This document shows positions 1 through 8,339 of a DNA stretch of 64,000 bases, one piece after another. The position numbers and the translations under genes were made by a program. The notes under the pieces were generated by a model, which was not told the origin of the DNA, searched no databases, and was given only the letters and a program-made list of their open reading frames with translations. Position 1 is the stretch's first letter; each line of letters begins with the position of its first letter. The DNA comes from Pedobacter sp014947265 (GTDB lineage Bacteria > Bacteroidota > Bacteroidia > Sphingobacteriales > Sphingobacteriaceae). The DNA lies in assembly GCF_014947265.1 (NCBI RefSeq), contig NZ_JADCNK010000011.1:1-64000 (forward strand). Direction: 5' to 3'.

Positions 1-1
1 G

Positions 2-115
2 GGCAGCCTAAACGGTGGTAACGAAGCGGGCACCACTACCTCTACCACCACTACAACTACACTGGTTCCGACCACAGAGTGGACTACATTTACAACTTTC
101 ACCACAGCATTTTAA
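2..115 (+). CDS. Lanthipeptide-type precursor, C-terminal part (partial)
   Basis: Only the 3' end lies in the window; frame 2 reads GSLNGG followed by a 31-residue core and a stop. The GSLNGG stretch matches the leader end of the next gene at 257, so this is a sibling precursor with a double-glycine cleavage site. The core holds 17 threonines and one serine, arranged in runs (TTT, six T in a row, then TT pairs split by Trp or Phe), and no cysteine. It should be a substrate of the LanB enzyme encoded downstream and be cut by the C39 peptidase exporter. Without Cys it cannot form internal lanthionine rings, so a linear dehydrobutyrine-rich product is possible (inference). The 5' end is outside the window. 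Confidence 0.75.
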   Translation, partial: GSLNGGNEAGTTTSTTTTTTLVPTTEWTTFTTFTTAF

Positions 116-256
116 GCTACCTGTAAACACAAAACAAACAGTGGGAAAAACCCTTGGCGTGTGTAGACTAAGCTGCACACGCATATTTTCCCCATTGTAA
201 ATAGAGCGGATGCCGAAAAGCTAAAAGAGTAGGTATTATTACTAAACCATACAATC

Positions 257-463
257 ATGAAATCAAAACAATTAAACAAAAACAATAAATTTAACCTGGA
301 TAAAAAAACCATCGCAAAGCTTGATCAAAGCGCATTAGGCAGCCTAAACGGCGGTGCCCAGAACATGGTAACAACTTTTGATATCCCAACTTCAATTGAT
401 TCTCCTACAACTACATCATTTGTACCAGGCGGAACAACAATATTAGAAACAACTTCAAATTAA
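257..463 (+). CDS. Lanthipeptide-type precursor, Cys-free
   Basis: This 68-residue peptide has a Lys/Asn-rich leader with the motif FNLDKKTIAKLD, typical of Bacteroidota class I lanthipeptide leaders (KKTIAxLD), then LGSLNGG as a double-glycine cleavage site. The predicted core of about 35 residues starts at AQNMVTTF and has about ten Thr and four Ser but no Cys. The start follows the sequence ACCATACAATC, which is shared with the remnant at 738. It sits in a row of precursor genes upstream of the modification and export operon. Family membership rests on the leader, its size and the neighbours. The product's structure is not known. Confidence 0.85.
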   Translation: MKSKQLNKNNKFNLDKKTIAKLDQSALGSLNGGAQNMVTTFDIPTSIDSPTTTSFVPGGTTILETTSN

Positions 464-479
464 CACAGGAGATATAATC

Positions 480-671
480 ATGAAAAAGATAAAACAGCTT
501 CAGTTAAGGAAAAAAGTAATCGCTAATTTAACCGATGATAATAAAAGCAATATTTTTGGTGGAAAAATGCAGGTAAACGAGGCAATGTTTACTACCTCCT
601 TTGTTAATTGTACCGATTTTTTATGTTGTGAACCCGGACCTACAACTTCGAAAACAATTGTTACCCCTTAA
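480..671 (+). CDS. Lanthipeptide-type precursor with three Cys
   Basis: This 63-residue peptide starts 16 nt after the previous stop, with AGGAG a few bases upstream as a ribosome binding site. Its leader is MKKIKQLQLRKKVIANLTDD, the KKxIAxLxD pattern of class I precursors, then NIFGG as the likely C39 cleavage site. The core contains NCTDFLCCEPGP with three Cys and several Thr/Ser (TTSF, PTTSKT), so it is the member of this set best suited to forming thioether rings. It is probably co-transcribed with the gene at 257. Confidence 0.85.
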   Translation: MKKIKQLQLRKKVIANLTDDNKSNIFGGKMQVNEAMFTTSFVNCTDFLCCEPGPTTSKTIVTP

Positions 672-694
672 TTTTTTAATAAAGATAAATTAAA

Positions 695-724
695 ATAGAG
701 GCTATCCAGAGGATTAGCCTCTAT
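695..724 (+). terminator. Perfect hairpin after the third precursor
   Basis: The arms ATAGAGGCTA (695-704) and TAGCCTCTAT (715-724) pair perfectly. An inner TCC/GGA can extend the helix. No T-run follows on the plus strand, so this may act as an mRNA end-stabiliser or a weak terminator rather than a standard intrinsic terminator. It separates the first precursor group from the decayed copy and the fourth precursor. Confidence 0.55.
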
Positions 725-737
725 ACATGAGGATACA

Positions 738-822
738 TTTACTAAGATGTACAATCATGAAATCGTCGCAATATACTGTTTTTTCGCAAAGTTATCCATA
801 CAATTGGAGAATTGGTGTATAA
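738..822 (+). pseudogene. Remnant of a precursor gene
   Basis: The segment ACTAAGATGTACAATC before an ATG at 757, and the first two codons ATGAAATC, nearly repeat the 5' leader of the precursor at 257 (ACTAAACCATACAATC then ATGAAATC). After that the reading frame diverges (MKSSQYTVFSQ...) and stops after 21 codons, with no KKTIAxLD or GG motif. I read it as a decayed or recombined precursor copy; it may also be only a conserved upstream signal. Confidence 0.4.
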
Positions 823-874
823 TTATAGGATGAAAAACCTTTTCAGATTACTTTTATAAAAAAATAATAATAAC

Positions 875-1066
875 ATGAAAAAACATCTGAAAACGACCGT
901 AAAAACTACATTTTTTTTAAAGAAAAAAACTATCGTTACACTAGACGATTATAGCATGAACCTTATTAAAGGAGGGATAAATGGAACTACTAACACCACT
1001 GAGAACCCTACCACTGGCGAAACTTTAGGTACTGCCCAAACCAGTATCGGAAATACTTGTGCATAA
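875..1066 (+). CDS. Lanthipeptide-type precursor, single C-terminal Cys
   Basis: This 63-residue peptide contains FFLKKKTIVTLDD, the class I leader motif, and then LIKGG as the double-glycine cleavage site. The core begins INGTTNTTENPTTGETLG and ends NTCA, with many Thr (including TT pairs at regular spacing) and a single Cys as the penultimate residue. At most one thioether ring could form. Its own upstream region (823-874) separates it from the other precursors, and a strong terminator follows at 1092, so it is probably its own transcript. Confidence 0.85.
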   Translation: MKKHLKTTVKTTFFLKKKTIVTLDDYSMNLIKGGINGTTNTTENPTTGETLGTAQTSIGNTCA

Positions 1067-1091
1067 CCTTTTTTATTCAATTTTTATATTA

Positions 1092-1122
1092 AAAACCTGA
1101 AATTCACAAAATTTCAGGTTTT
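1092..1122 (+). terminator. Intrinsic terminator after the precursors
   Basis: The arms AAAACCTGAAATT (1092-1104) and AATTTCAGGTTTT (1110-1122) form a 13-bp perfect stem with a 5-nt loop, and the 3' arm ends in TTTT. It lies between the last precursor and the histidine kinase, so it should limit read-through into the regulator and enzyme genes and keep precursor mRNA more abundant than enzyme mRNA. The A/T flanks make it able to work in both directions. Confidence 0.75.
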
Positions 1123-1146
1123 AATGCATTTAACTCAACCCCAATT

Positions 1147-2166
1147 ATGGATATAAAGAAATCAGGCAAAATAATTTTAATACATGCAGCTTGCTGGTTA
1201 ATGTATATAACCTATGCAATTTCAATGACTTATTTGGTTAGGCCAGAATCTGTTAAATTGTTTGATTTAGTAATAAGTTATATTTTGGGCACAGGCCTTT
1301 TTTATTGCTTTGCGATTTTTATCATCCCATTTTTTTCGGTAAAGAAAAAAAGAATGTGGGGCGTGTTTTTCTTCTTGGTCCTGTTTGTTGTATATTGTTA
1401 TCTGAGATTTCTGTCAAAGAACAATTTTTCATCATTTGGAACAATCCTGCATCCCCTGGATTCTTATCTGAAAAGGCCCTTTATTTATTTTTGTATCTTC
1501 GTGTTTTTGGAATATTTTATTTATGCCATAGGATATTGGTTTGCTATGGACAGCATTCAAAAAACAAAAAATGTTGCCTTATTAAAACAGCAGAATCTGG
1601 AGGTAGAAAACCAATTTTTGAAAGAACAGTTAAGTCCCCATTTCCTTTATAATACTTTAAGTTATTTTTATTCTAAAACCTTAAATTTCGACGAAGATTT
1701 AGCTGATGGATTATTGATACTTACTGATATTTTAAGGTATTCGTTAAAAACAGATGTAGAAAAAGTACCGCTAAAACTGGAGATAGAACATATTGAAAAT
1801 CTTATCAAGATTAATAATCTAAGATTTAACGGGGCAGTTAACCTTATTTTTAATAAAAAATTTGAAACCGAAGACGAACATTTAATCAGTCCGCATTTAC
1901 TGATTACATTAGTGGAAAATGCTTTTAAATATGGAAATTCAATAGATAAAGAAAATCCTATCCGGATTGATCTGAAATCAAATAAAGAAGGGCTTTCATT
2001 CGAAATAAGCAACAAAAAAGCGATTGGATTTAAAACCGAATCGACTGGAATAGGAATAGTTAGCCTGCGTAAAAGATTGGATTTTTTATATAAAAAAGAT
2101 TATATATTAGAGATCAGAGACGAAGCTTTATGGTACAATGTAAAATTATTTATTAAAGGGTTATGA
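1147..2166 (+). CDS. LytS-type sensor histidine kinase
   Basis: This 339-residue inner-membrane kinase has four transmembrane segments in roughly the first 140 residues, a short helical linker, and a His_kinase (LytS/YehU-type) domain with the phospho-acceptor motif LSPHFLYNTL near residue 165. An HATPase-like domain follows (LVENAFKYGN for the N box, TGIGIVSLRKRL for the glycine-rich lid). Its stop overlaps the start of the response regulator, so the two form one translationally coupled pair. In RiPP clusters such systems often control production, so it may sense the peptide product or envelope stress; the signal is not visible in the sequence. Confidence 0.9.
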   Translation: MDIKKSGKIILIHAACWLMYITYAISMTYLVRPESVKLFDLVISYILGTGLFYCFAIFIIPFFSVKKKRMWGVFFFLVLFVVYCYLRFLSKNNFSSFGTILHPLDSYLKRPFIYFCIFVFLEYFIYAIGYWFAMDSIQKTKNVALLKQQNLEVENQFLKEQLSPHFLYNTLSYFYSKTLNFDEDLADGLLILTDILRYSLKTDVEKVPLKLEIEHIENLIKINNLRFNGAVNLIFNKKFETEDEHLISPHLLITLVENAFKYGNSIDKENPIRIDLKSNKEGLSFEISNKKAIGFKTESTGIGIVSLRKRLDFLYKKDYILEIRDEALWYNVKLFIKGL

Positions 2167-2885
2167 TAAGATGTATAGTGTTGGATGATGAACAGCACGC
2201 AATTGATCTGCTGAAAGGTTATATAGAGAAAATCCCTTTGTTACAGCTTGTTCATTCGACTACCAGCCCCTTGGAGGCATTAAGTATTTTAGGACAGGAA
2301 AAGATCGACCTAATTTTTTCGGATATAAATATGCCTGAAATTTCAGGGATAGATTTTGTAAGGGCATTATCCGGTAAGCAACAGATTATATTTACCAGTG
2401 CCCATGGAGAGTTTGCTCTAGAAGGTTTTGAAAACGACGTTATCGATTTCCTGCTTAAACCCATTTCCTTTCCCCGGTTTCTGAAAAGCGTTCAAAAAGC
2501 ATCATTATTGATTGCCTCAACTAAACAGGCCCAGACATCTTCTGATGAAAATTTTATGTTTGTAAAAACCGAGCAGAAGGGCAAACTTATTAAGGTAAAT
2601 TTCGAAGATATCGATTATGTTGAAGGCATGAAAAACTATGTCGGGATCTATCAAAAAGGAGAATGTATACTGGCGTTAATGAATATGAAATATCTTGAGG
2701 AAACACTTCCCGAAAAGCTATTCGTACGCGTACACAATTCTTACATCGTTTCTATAAACAACATCACGATGGTAGAAGGCAACCAGGTCCGTCTTAAAAA
2801 CATTTCAGGAAAAATCCCTATCGGGGTTACTTACAAAACAAATTTCCTCGAAAGGATACACCTTAAAAATAATCATAATATTTAA
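2163..2885 (+). CDS. LytTR-family response regulator
   Basis: This 240-residue regulator has an N-terminal receiver domain (acidic pocket LDDE, phospho-acceptor Asp in FSDINMPEISG near residue 54, conserved Thr/Ser and Lys in FTSAHGE and LLKPIS) and a C-terminal LytTR DNA-binding domain from about residue 135 (DIDYVEGMKNYVGIY, LFVRVHNSYIVSINNI). The start ATG overlaps the kinase stop by 4 nt. It probably activates the neighbouring precursor and/or enzyme promoters when phosphorylated by the LytS-type kinase. The direct targets cannot be read from this sequence. Confidence 0.92.
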   Translation: MIRCIVLDDEQHAIDLLKGYIEKIPLLQLVHSTTSPLEALSILGQEKIDLIFSDINMPEISGIDFVRALSGKQQIIFTSAHGEFALEGFENDVIDFLLKPISFPRFLKSVQKASLLIASTKQAQTSSDENFMFVKTEQKGKLIKVNFEDIDYVEGMKNYVGIYQKGECILALMNMKYLEETLPEKLFVRVHNSYIVSINNITMVEGNQVRLKNISGKIPIGVTYKTNFLERIHLKNNHNI

Positions 2886-2972
2886 ATGTATCCCCATTAA
2901 ATGGCTATTGGTGTAACCAATTTTTAAAAACGCCATTCCCTTTTTATCATTGATCATACAATTGAAAAAGAT

Positions 2973-5900
2973 ATGAAAAATGATAAAAAGGATTTTCCTT
3001 ACGAGTTTCACCCGAAACTTATTTTGCGTACCCCACGCTATGCGTTTAATACACAGAACAACGTTAGTGATATCAGCTCGTTTTTGAATGACGATTCGTT
3101 TATGGAGGCGATCTATCTGGCTTCTCCTGTATTGCATAGCGAGTGTTGCAGGTTAAAAAGAAACGAGATCAAGGATCAGAAAGATATTACCAGGCTTACC
3201 AATTCGCTTGTAAAATACATTGGCCGAATGAGCTCCAGATCTACCCCGTTCGGTTTATTTTCCAGCTGCTCGGTTACCTCATGGAGCGAATCCGAAACCA
3301 ACGTATCATTTCACAACAATCAATTCAGCCGACATACACGGCTTGATATGCACTACCTTTGTGCTCTTGCACTTCAGCTTTCCAATAATCAGAGCATTAA
3401 ACCCTTTTTAAAATACTATCCAAATTCCAGCATATATTCAATTTCTGATGAAATAAGATATGTGGAATATAAATATGTTTCCGGTCGAAGATCTCACCGG
3501 ATCAGTGCATTAACAAGTTCAGCTTATTTAACAAAAATCATCGAATTAGCTGCCACAGGCAAATCGGCCCTCGAATTGGCAGGTGCCCTGGTAAGTGAAG
3601 AGATAACCCTCGAAGAAGGATTGGGCTTTATTTCCGAACTGATTGATGAACAGCTTCTGGTTAGCGAGCTCGAGCCGGCAGTAACCGGACCAGAGTTTAT
3701 CCACCAGATTCTTGCTACACTGGGTAAAATTAACGAAAATCATCCCAGCGAAGTTCTTGGTCAAATCCTAAGCACTATCGGAGAGATTGAGAACCGCCTT
3801 GCGTTGCTTGATAGCAATGTTCATAATCCCATTGATGCTTACAAAAAAATTATCGACCTCATCGGAAGTTTAGGCGTTGGTTTTGATGAGGGTAAACTGT
3901 TTCAAACCGATATGAACAAAGAAGTAATTACCGACAATGTACACATATCCCTTCAGGATGATCTCCGCGATGCTTTTACCTTGGCAAACGCCTTATACCC
4001 CGAAAAAAGGCATGCAAATCTCTCTTCTTTTGCAAAACGGTTTTACGAGCGTTATGAAGATCAGGTAATGCCATTATTAGAGGTGCTGGATACCGAAACA
4101 GGCATTGGTTATCTCGAAAACAGTAATCAAAACATTTCTCCTTTAATCGAAGGAATTATTCTTCCGGCTAAACCAAACAAAGGCGCAAAATCTGTTCCTT
4201 TCGATAGTGCTTCCATACTTTTGTTCAACAAACTAAAGGAAGCTAATGCTGCCAATCAATATGAAGCTGAATTTAAAGAAGACGATTTTAAAAACTTTGC
4301 ACCCAATTGGGATGATACCCCACCATCGGTATCCATACTTTTTAAATTGGTAAACCATGATGATAGTCAGATCCTTGTAGAAACAATCGGTGGCTCGAGT
4401 GCGGCAAATCTTTTGGGCAGGTTTACCCACGCCGATCAGAATATCCATAACATTGTAACGGATATTACCAGCCAGGAACAAGAACAGAACAAAGATGTGG
4501 TTTTTGCAGAGATTATACATTTACCCGAAAGCCGTATTGGAAACATCATGCTTCATACCGAATTTAGGGATTATGAGATTCCTTATCTGGGTAAATCATC
4601 GCTTTCGCCCGAACAACAGATCAATGCCGACGATTTAATGGTTGCAGTGAGGTACAATAAAATTATTCTATTTTCAAAAAGGCTTGGGAAAGAAATTATC
4701 CCCCGCCTTAGCACCGCACATAATTTTAGCTATAAAGCACTGCCTGTTTACCAGTTTTTGTGCGATCTCCAGACCCAGGATCTTCGGGCCGGGTTTAAGT
4801 TTTCGTGGGGAAGTATGGCTTCCCAGTACAAATTCTTACCACGCATGCGCTATAAAAATTTAATCCTTGTACCGGCACAATGGCAATTACCAAAAGATGA
4901 GTTTAAAAGTTTAACTCATGCAGATCCAGGAAATTTGACCAATGCAATTATTGATTTTAGACAAAAATGGAATATGCCACGGTATGTTTGCCTTGCTGAT
5001 GGTGATAACGAGCTTTTAATCGATTTTGAAAACCTGCAAAGTGTAAACAGCTGGTTAAAAACCATAGAAAACCGATCGAGTATTTTGTTAAAAGAGTTTA
5101 TGTTCAATACCGATTCTTCTATATCCACTATAGATAAAGGCGCTGTAGTTAACCAATTTATTGCTACGCTGATTAATAAAAACCCTGTTTATAAAACTTC
5201 CTTATCCGAAAAAATCAAGCTTAACCAAATAGAAAACATAAACCGCAGGTTTGGTCCCGGATCGGAATGGGTTTACTTTAAACTCTATTGCGGCACCACC
5301 TCGGCAGATCGGATTTTGGAAGAAAACATCGCTTTGATTATAGATGAACTTAAAAAAAGAGATATCATCGATAAGTGGTTTTTTATAAGATATAGCGACC
5401 CACACTTTCATTTAAGGATCCGCTTTCATCTTAAAAATACCGAACACATCGGCGAGTGCATGAGGATTATAAATAATTCTATTGTGCAGCTACAACTAGA
5501 GGGGCTGATCTGGAGGGTGCAGCTCGATTCTTACCAAAGAGAGGTAGAACGTTACGGTGAAAACACGATCGAACTTGCTGAATCGGTATTTTGTGCAGAT
5601 AGCGAAGGTTTTCTACAGTTTTTATCACTTACCGAGGGCGACGGAAGAGAAGAGATCAGGTGGCTATGGGGCCTGAGGTCTGCAAATGCCCTACTCGAAA
5701 ATTTCTCTTTGTCGTTAGAACAGAAAGCAGAGTTGTTAAATGCAATTAAAACCAGTTTTGCCAATGAGTTTAATATGGATAAAAACCTCAAGTTACAGAT
5801 TAACAAAAAGTACGCAGATAACCGGAGCATGATTACTACGATGATGGGTGATACTTCACAAATCGGTAAAGATTTTATACCGCTGCTCGATATCATTACT

Positions 5901-6155
5901 GAAAAATCGTTGCAAACCGAGGGTTTCGCAAAGAAAATACTGGAGCTTAAAATGCAGGGCAAACTCATGGTTTCTTTACCCGATTTACTTGGCTCATATC
6001 TACACATGTTACTCAACAGGTTATTCATTGCAGATGCGCGTGCCCACGAACTCATTGTATACGATATTATGGCAAAGTATTATCAATCCCAGATTGCCCA
6101 ATTAAAAAACAAACCACAAGTAGGTGAGCGCTTAAATCAATTAGAAAAATGCTAA
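2973..6155 (+). CDS. lanB: Class I lanthipeptide dehydratase (LanB, full length)
   Basis: This 1060-residue protein joins the two LanB parts. The N-terminal glutamylation domain carries the hallmark RMSSRSTPFGLFSSCSV near residues 84-100. The C-terminal elimination domain (thiopeptide-type bacteriocin biosynthesis family) starts near residue 760 at GSEWVYFKLYCG and includes KWFFIRYSDPHFHLRIRF. The family uses glutamyl-tRNA to glutamylate Ser/Thr in the precursor and then eliminates glutamate to give dehydroalanine or dehydrobutyrine. Its likely substrates are the Thr-rich peptides just upstream. The stop overlaps the exporter start by 7 nt, indicating an operon. It acts in the cytoplasm before export. 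Confidence 0.93.
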   Translation: MKNDKKDFPYEFHPKLILRTPRYAFNTQNNVSDISSFLNDDSFMEAIYLASPVLHSECCRLKRNEIKDQKDITRLTNSLVKYIGRMSSRSTPFGLFSSCSVTSWSESETNVSFHNNQFSRHTRLDMHYLCALALQLSNNQSIKPFLKYYPNSSIYSISDEIRYVEYKYVSGRRSHRISALTSSAYLTKIIELAATGKSALELAGALVSEEITLEEGLGFISELIDEQLLVSELEPAVTGPEFIHQILATLGKINENHPSEVLGQILSTIGEIENRLALLDSNVHNPIDAYKKIIDLIGSLGVGFDEGKLFQTDMNKEVITDNVHISLQDDLRDAFTLANALYPEKRHANLSSFAKRFYERYEDQVMPLLEVLDTETGIGYLENSNQNISPLIEGIILPAKPNKGAKSVPFDSASILLFNKLKEANAANQYEAEFKEDDFKNFAPNWDDTPPSVSILFKLVNHDDSQILVETIGGSSAANLLGRFTHADQNIHNIVTDITSQEQEQNKDVVFAEIIHLPESRIGNIMLHTEFRDYEIPYLGKSSLSPEQQINADDLMVAVRYNKIILFSKRLGKEIIPRLSTAHNFSYKALPVYQFLCDLQTQDLRAGFKFSWGSMASQYKFLPRMRYKNLILVPAQWQLPKDEFKSLTHADPGNLTNAIIDFRQKWNMPRYVCLADGDNELLIDFENLQSVNSWLKTIENRSSILLKEFMFNTDSSISTIDKGAVVNQFIATLINKNPVYKTSLSEKIKLNQIENINRRFGPGSEWVYFKLYCGTTSADRILEENIALIIDELKKRDIIDKWFFIRYSDPHFHLRIRFHLKNTEHIGECMRIINNSIVQLQLEGLIWRVQLDSYQREVERYGENTIELAESVFCADSEGFLQFLSLTEGDGREEIRWLWGLRSANALLENFSLSLEQKAELLNAIKTSFANEFNMDKNLKLQINKKYADNRSMITTMMGDTSQIGKDFIPLLDIITEKSLQTEGFAKKILELKMQGKLMVSLPDLLGSYLHMLLNRLFIADARAHELIVYDIMAKYYQSQIAQLKNKPQVGERLNQLEKC

Positions 6156-8338
6156 ACAAATTTCCTTCATATAAACAGCATGATGAAATGGACTGTGGCC
6201 CAAGCTGTCTAAAAATCATCTCTAAATATTTCGGAAAGGATTTTTCTCTTGAATATCTCCGTCAGCTTTGCAATACAAGCCGTTCAGGAAGCTCGCTGTT
6301 AAGCATAAGCGCGGCTGCTGAGAAACTTGGCTTCCGCACCGTGGGAGCCAAAATTGAGTTTGAAGATATGCAGACTGAAGACTTATTTCCATGTATTGCC
6401 TATTGGCGGCAAAAGCATTTTATTATTGTATATAAAATAAAAAAGAATACCGTTTATGTTTCCGATCCTGCGTACGGCTTAATTAGCTACCCTAAGGAGG
6501 AATTTATAAAAAACTGGTCAACCGATGGCAAAACAGGGATTGTGATGGCCATTGAGCCAACGGCCGATTTTTTCGACATCGAAGAAGACGAGCAAAAGCA
6601 ACCCTCAAAAAGAGGGATGAAGGTGCTTTTAAAGTACCTCATCCCTTATAAAAAACTTCTTTTTCAGGTGTTTTTAGGCCTCATTGCCGGGAGTGTTTTA
6701 CAGTTGATAATCCCTTTTCTTACACAGAGCATTGTTGATATCGGAATTAAGCAGAATGATCTAAATTTTATCAATCTTATTTTAATTGCCCAGCTTGTAC
6801 TATTTATCGGGCGGACGAGTATCGAATTTATGCGTGCCCACATCCTGTTACATGTAAGTTCAAGGATCAATATTAAGCTGATTTCTGATTTCTTTATCAA
6901 ACTGATGAAATTGCCCCTGGGTTTTTTTGATACGAAATTAACCGGTGATATTCTTCAACGGATAGCCGACCACCAGAGGATTGAGACCTTTATTACAACA
7001 GGATCGTTAAATACCCTATTCTCCTGTATCAATATTTTGGTTTTTGGAGGGGTACTGGCTTATTATAATGTGATGATATTTCTGGTTTTCCTTTTTGGAA
7101 GCGCCCTGTACTTTGTATGGATTTCGGTATTCATGAAAAAACGTGCAGAACTTGATTATAAACGGTTTTCTACACTTTCTTTAAATCAGGAAAAAAACCT
7201 GGAATTGATTTATGGCATGCAGGAAATAAAACTTCACAATGCCGAAAGAAAAAAAAGATGGCAATGGGAACATGTTCAGATCAAATTGTTCAAAGTTAAC
7301 CTAAAAGGGCTTTCTCTAAAGCAAAGCCAAACCGCAGGATCATCTCTTATTAACGAGCTTAAAAATATTTTTATCACATTTTTATCAGCAAAACTTGTGC
7401 TTCAGGGAGAAATCAGTTTGGGTATGATGTTATCCATTTCTTACATAAACGGCCAGTTAAATAATCCGGTTTCGCAACTTCTCGATTTTTTTCAGTCTTA
7501 CCAGGATGCGAAGATCAGTGTTGCACGCATCAATGAAATTCACGATAAGCCAGATGAAGAAAAAAATAACCCTGTTTATTTGGCCGTACCCGAATCGGGG
7601 AATGTGGAGTTAAAGAATATTTCTTTTTCTTATGATAAAGACCTGAGGAACGATCCGATATTGAAAGACATCAACCTCATTATCCCAAGAAACAAGGTTA
7701 CGGCTATAGTTGGTTCGAGCGGCAGTGGAAAAACCACATTACTTAAACTCCTATTAAAATTTTACGAGCCCGACGCCGGAAAAATTGTGATCGGAGCGAA
7801 TGCTATTTCTGAAATTTCTCATCACGAATGGCGGAATCATATTGGCTCCGTGATGCAGGAGGGTTATATTTTTTCGGATAGTATTGGCAATAACATCGCG
7901 GTTGGAGATGAGGTACCCGATAAAATCCGGTTAAAAGAGTGCCTTAAAATAGCCAACATTGATGAGTTTGTCGCAAAATTACCTCTTGGTGTAGAAACCA
8001 AAATCGGACCAAACGGATATGGCCTCAGTACCGGACAGAAACAACGGCTGCTTATAGCCCGGTCTTTATACAAAAACCCTTCCTTTCTGTTTTTCGACGA
8101 AGCCACCAGTGCATTGGATGCAAATAATGAGAAAGTGATTATGAAAAGATTGGAAAAGGCCTTTGAGGGGCGCACCGTACTTGTTATTGCGCACCGGTTG
8201 AGCACGGTTAAAAATGCCGATAAAATTGTGGTACTCGAAGAAGGAAAAATTGCAGAGGAAGGTACCCACGATGAGCTTGTTATTAAACAGGGCCTGTATT
8301 ATACACTTATTAAAAACCAGTTAGAATTAGGTGCATAA
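6149..8338 (+). CDS. C39-peptidase ABC exporter (bacteriocin type)
   Basis: This 729-residue fusion has three parts. An N-terminal C39 peptidase (Q10, catalytic Cys16 in DEMDCGPSCL, catalytic His in QKHFIIVY, Asp in SDPAYG) cuts leaders after double glycine. A membrane domain spans about residues 165-440. An ATPase domain follows with Walker A GSSGSGKTT, a signature that reads LSTGQ instead of LSGGQ, and Walker B FLFFDEATSALD. It should remove the GG-type leaders of the precursors and export the cores. It overlaps lanB and lies 1 nt before the adaptor gene. C39 exporters are the usual partners of class II lanthipeptides, so the pairing with a LanB is a Bacteroidota-style mix. Confidence 0.93.
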   Translation: MLNKFPSYKQHDEMDCGPSCLKIISKYFGKDFSLEYLRQLCNTSRSGSSLLSISAAAEKLGFRTVGAKIEFEDMQTEDLFPCIAYWRQKHFIIVYKIKKNTVYVSDPAYGLISYPKEEFIKNWSTDGKTGIVMAIEPTADFFDIEEDEQKQPSKRGMKVLLKYLIPYKKLLFQVFLGLIAGSVLQLIIPFLTQSIVDIGIKQNDLNFINLILIAQLVLFIGRTSIEFMRAHILLHVSSRINIKLISDFFIKLMKLPLGFFDTKLTGDILQRIADHQRIETFITTGSLNTLFSCINILVFGGVLAYYNVMIFLVFLFGSALYFVWISVFMKKRAELDYKRFSTLSLNQEKNLELIYGMQEIKLHNAERKKRWQWEHVQIKLFKVNLKGLSLKQSQTAGSSLINELKNIFITFLSAKLVLQGEISLGMMLSISYINGQLNNPVSQLLDFFQSYQDAKISVARINEIHDKPDEEKNNPVYLAVPESGNVELKNISFSYDKDLRNDPILKDINLIIPRNKVTAIVGSSGSGKTTLLKLLLKFYEPDAGKIVIGANAISEISHHEWRNHIGSVMQEGYIFSDSIGNNIAVGDEVPDKIRLKECLKIANIDEFVAKLPLGVETKIGPNGYGLSTGQKQRLLIARSLYKNPSFLFFDEATSALDANNEKVIMKRLEKAFEGRTVLVIAHRLSTVKNADKIVVLEEGKIAEEGTHDELVIKQGLYYTLIKNQLELGA

Positions 8339-8339
8339 G

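Noticed and set aside
5552..6055. A long leftward open frame inside lanB
   Set aside because: It is the antisense shadow of the well-supported dehydratase gene and lacks any domain signature.
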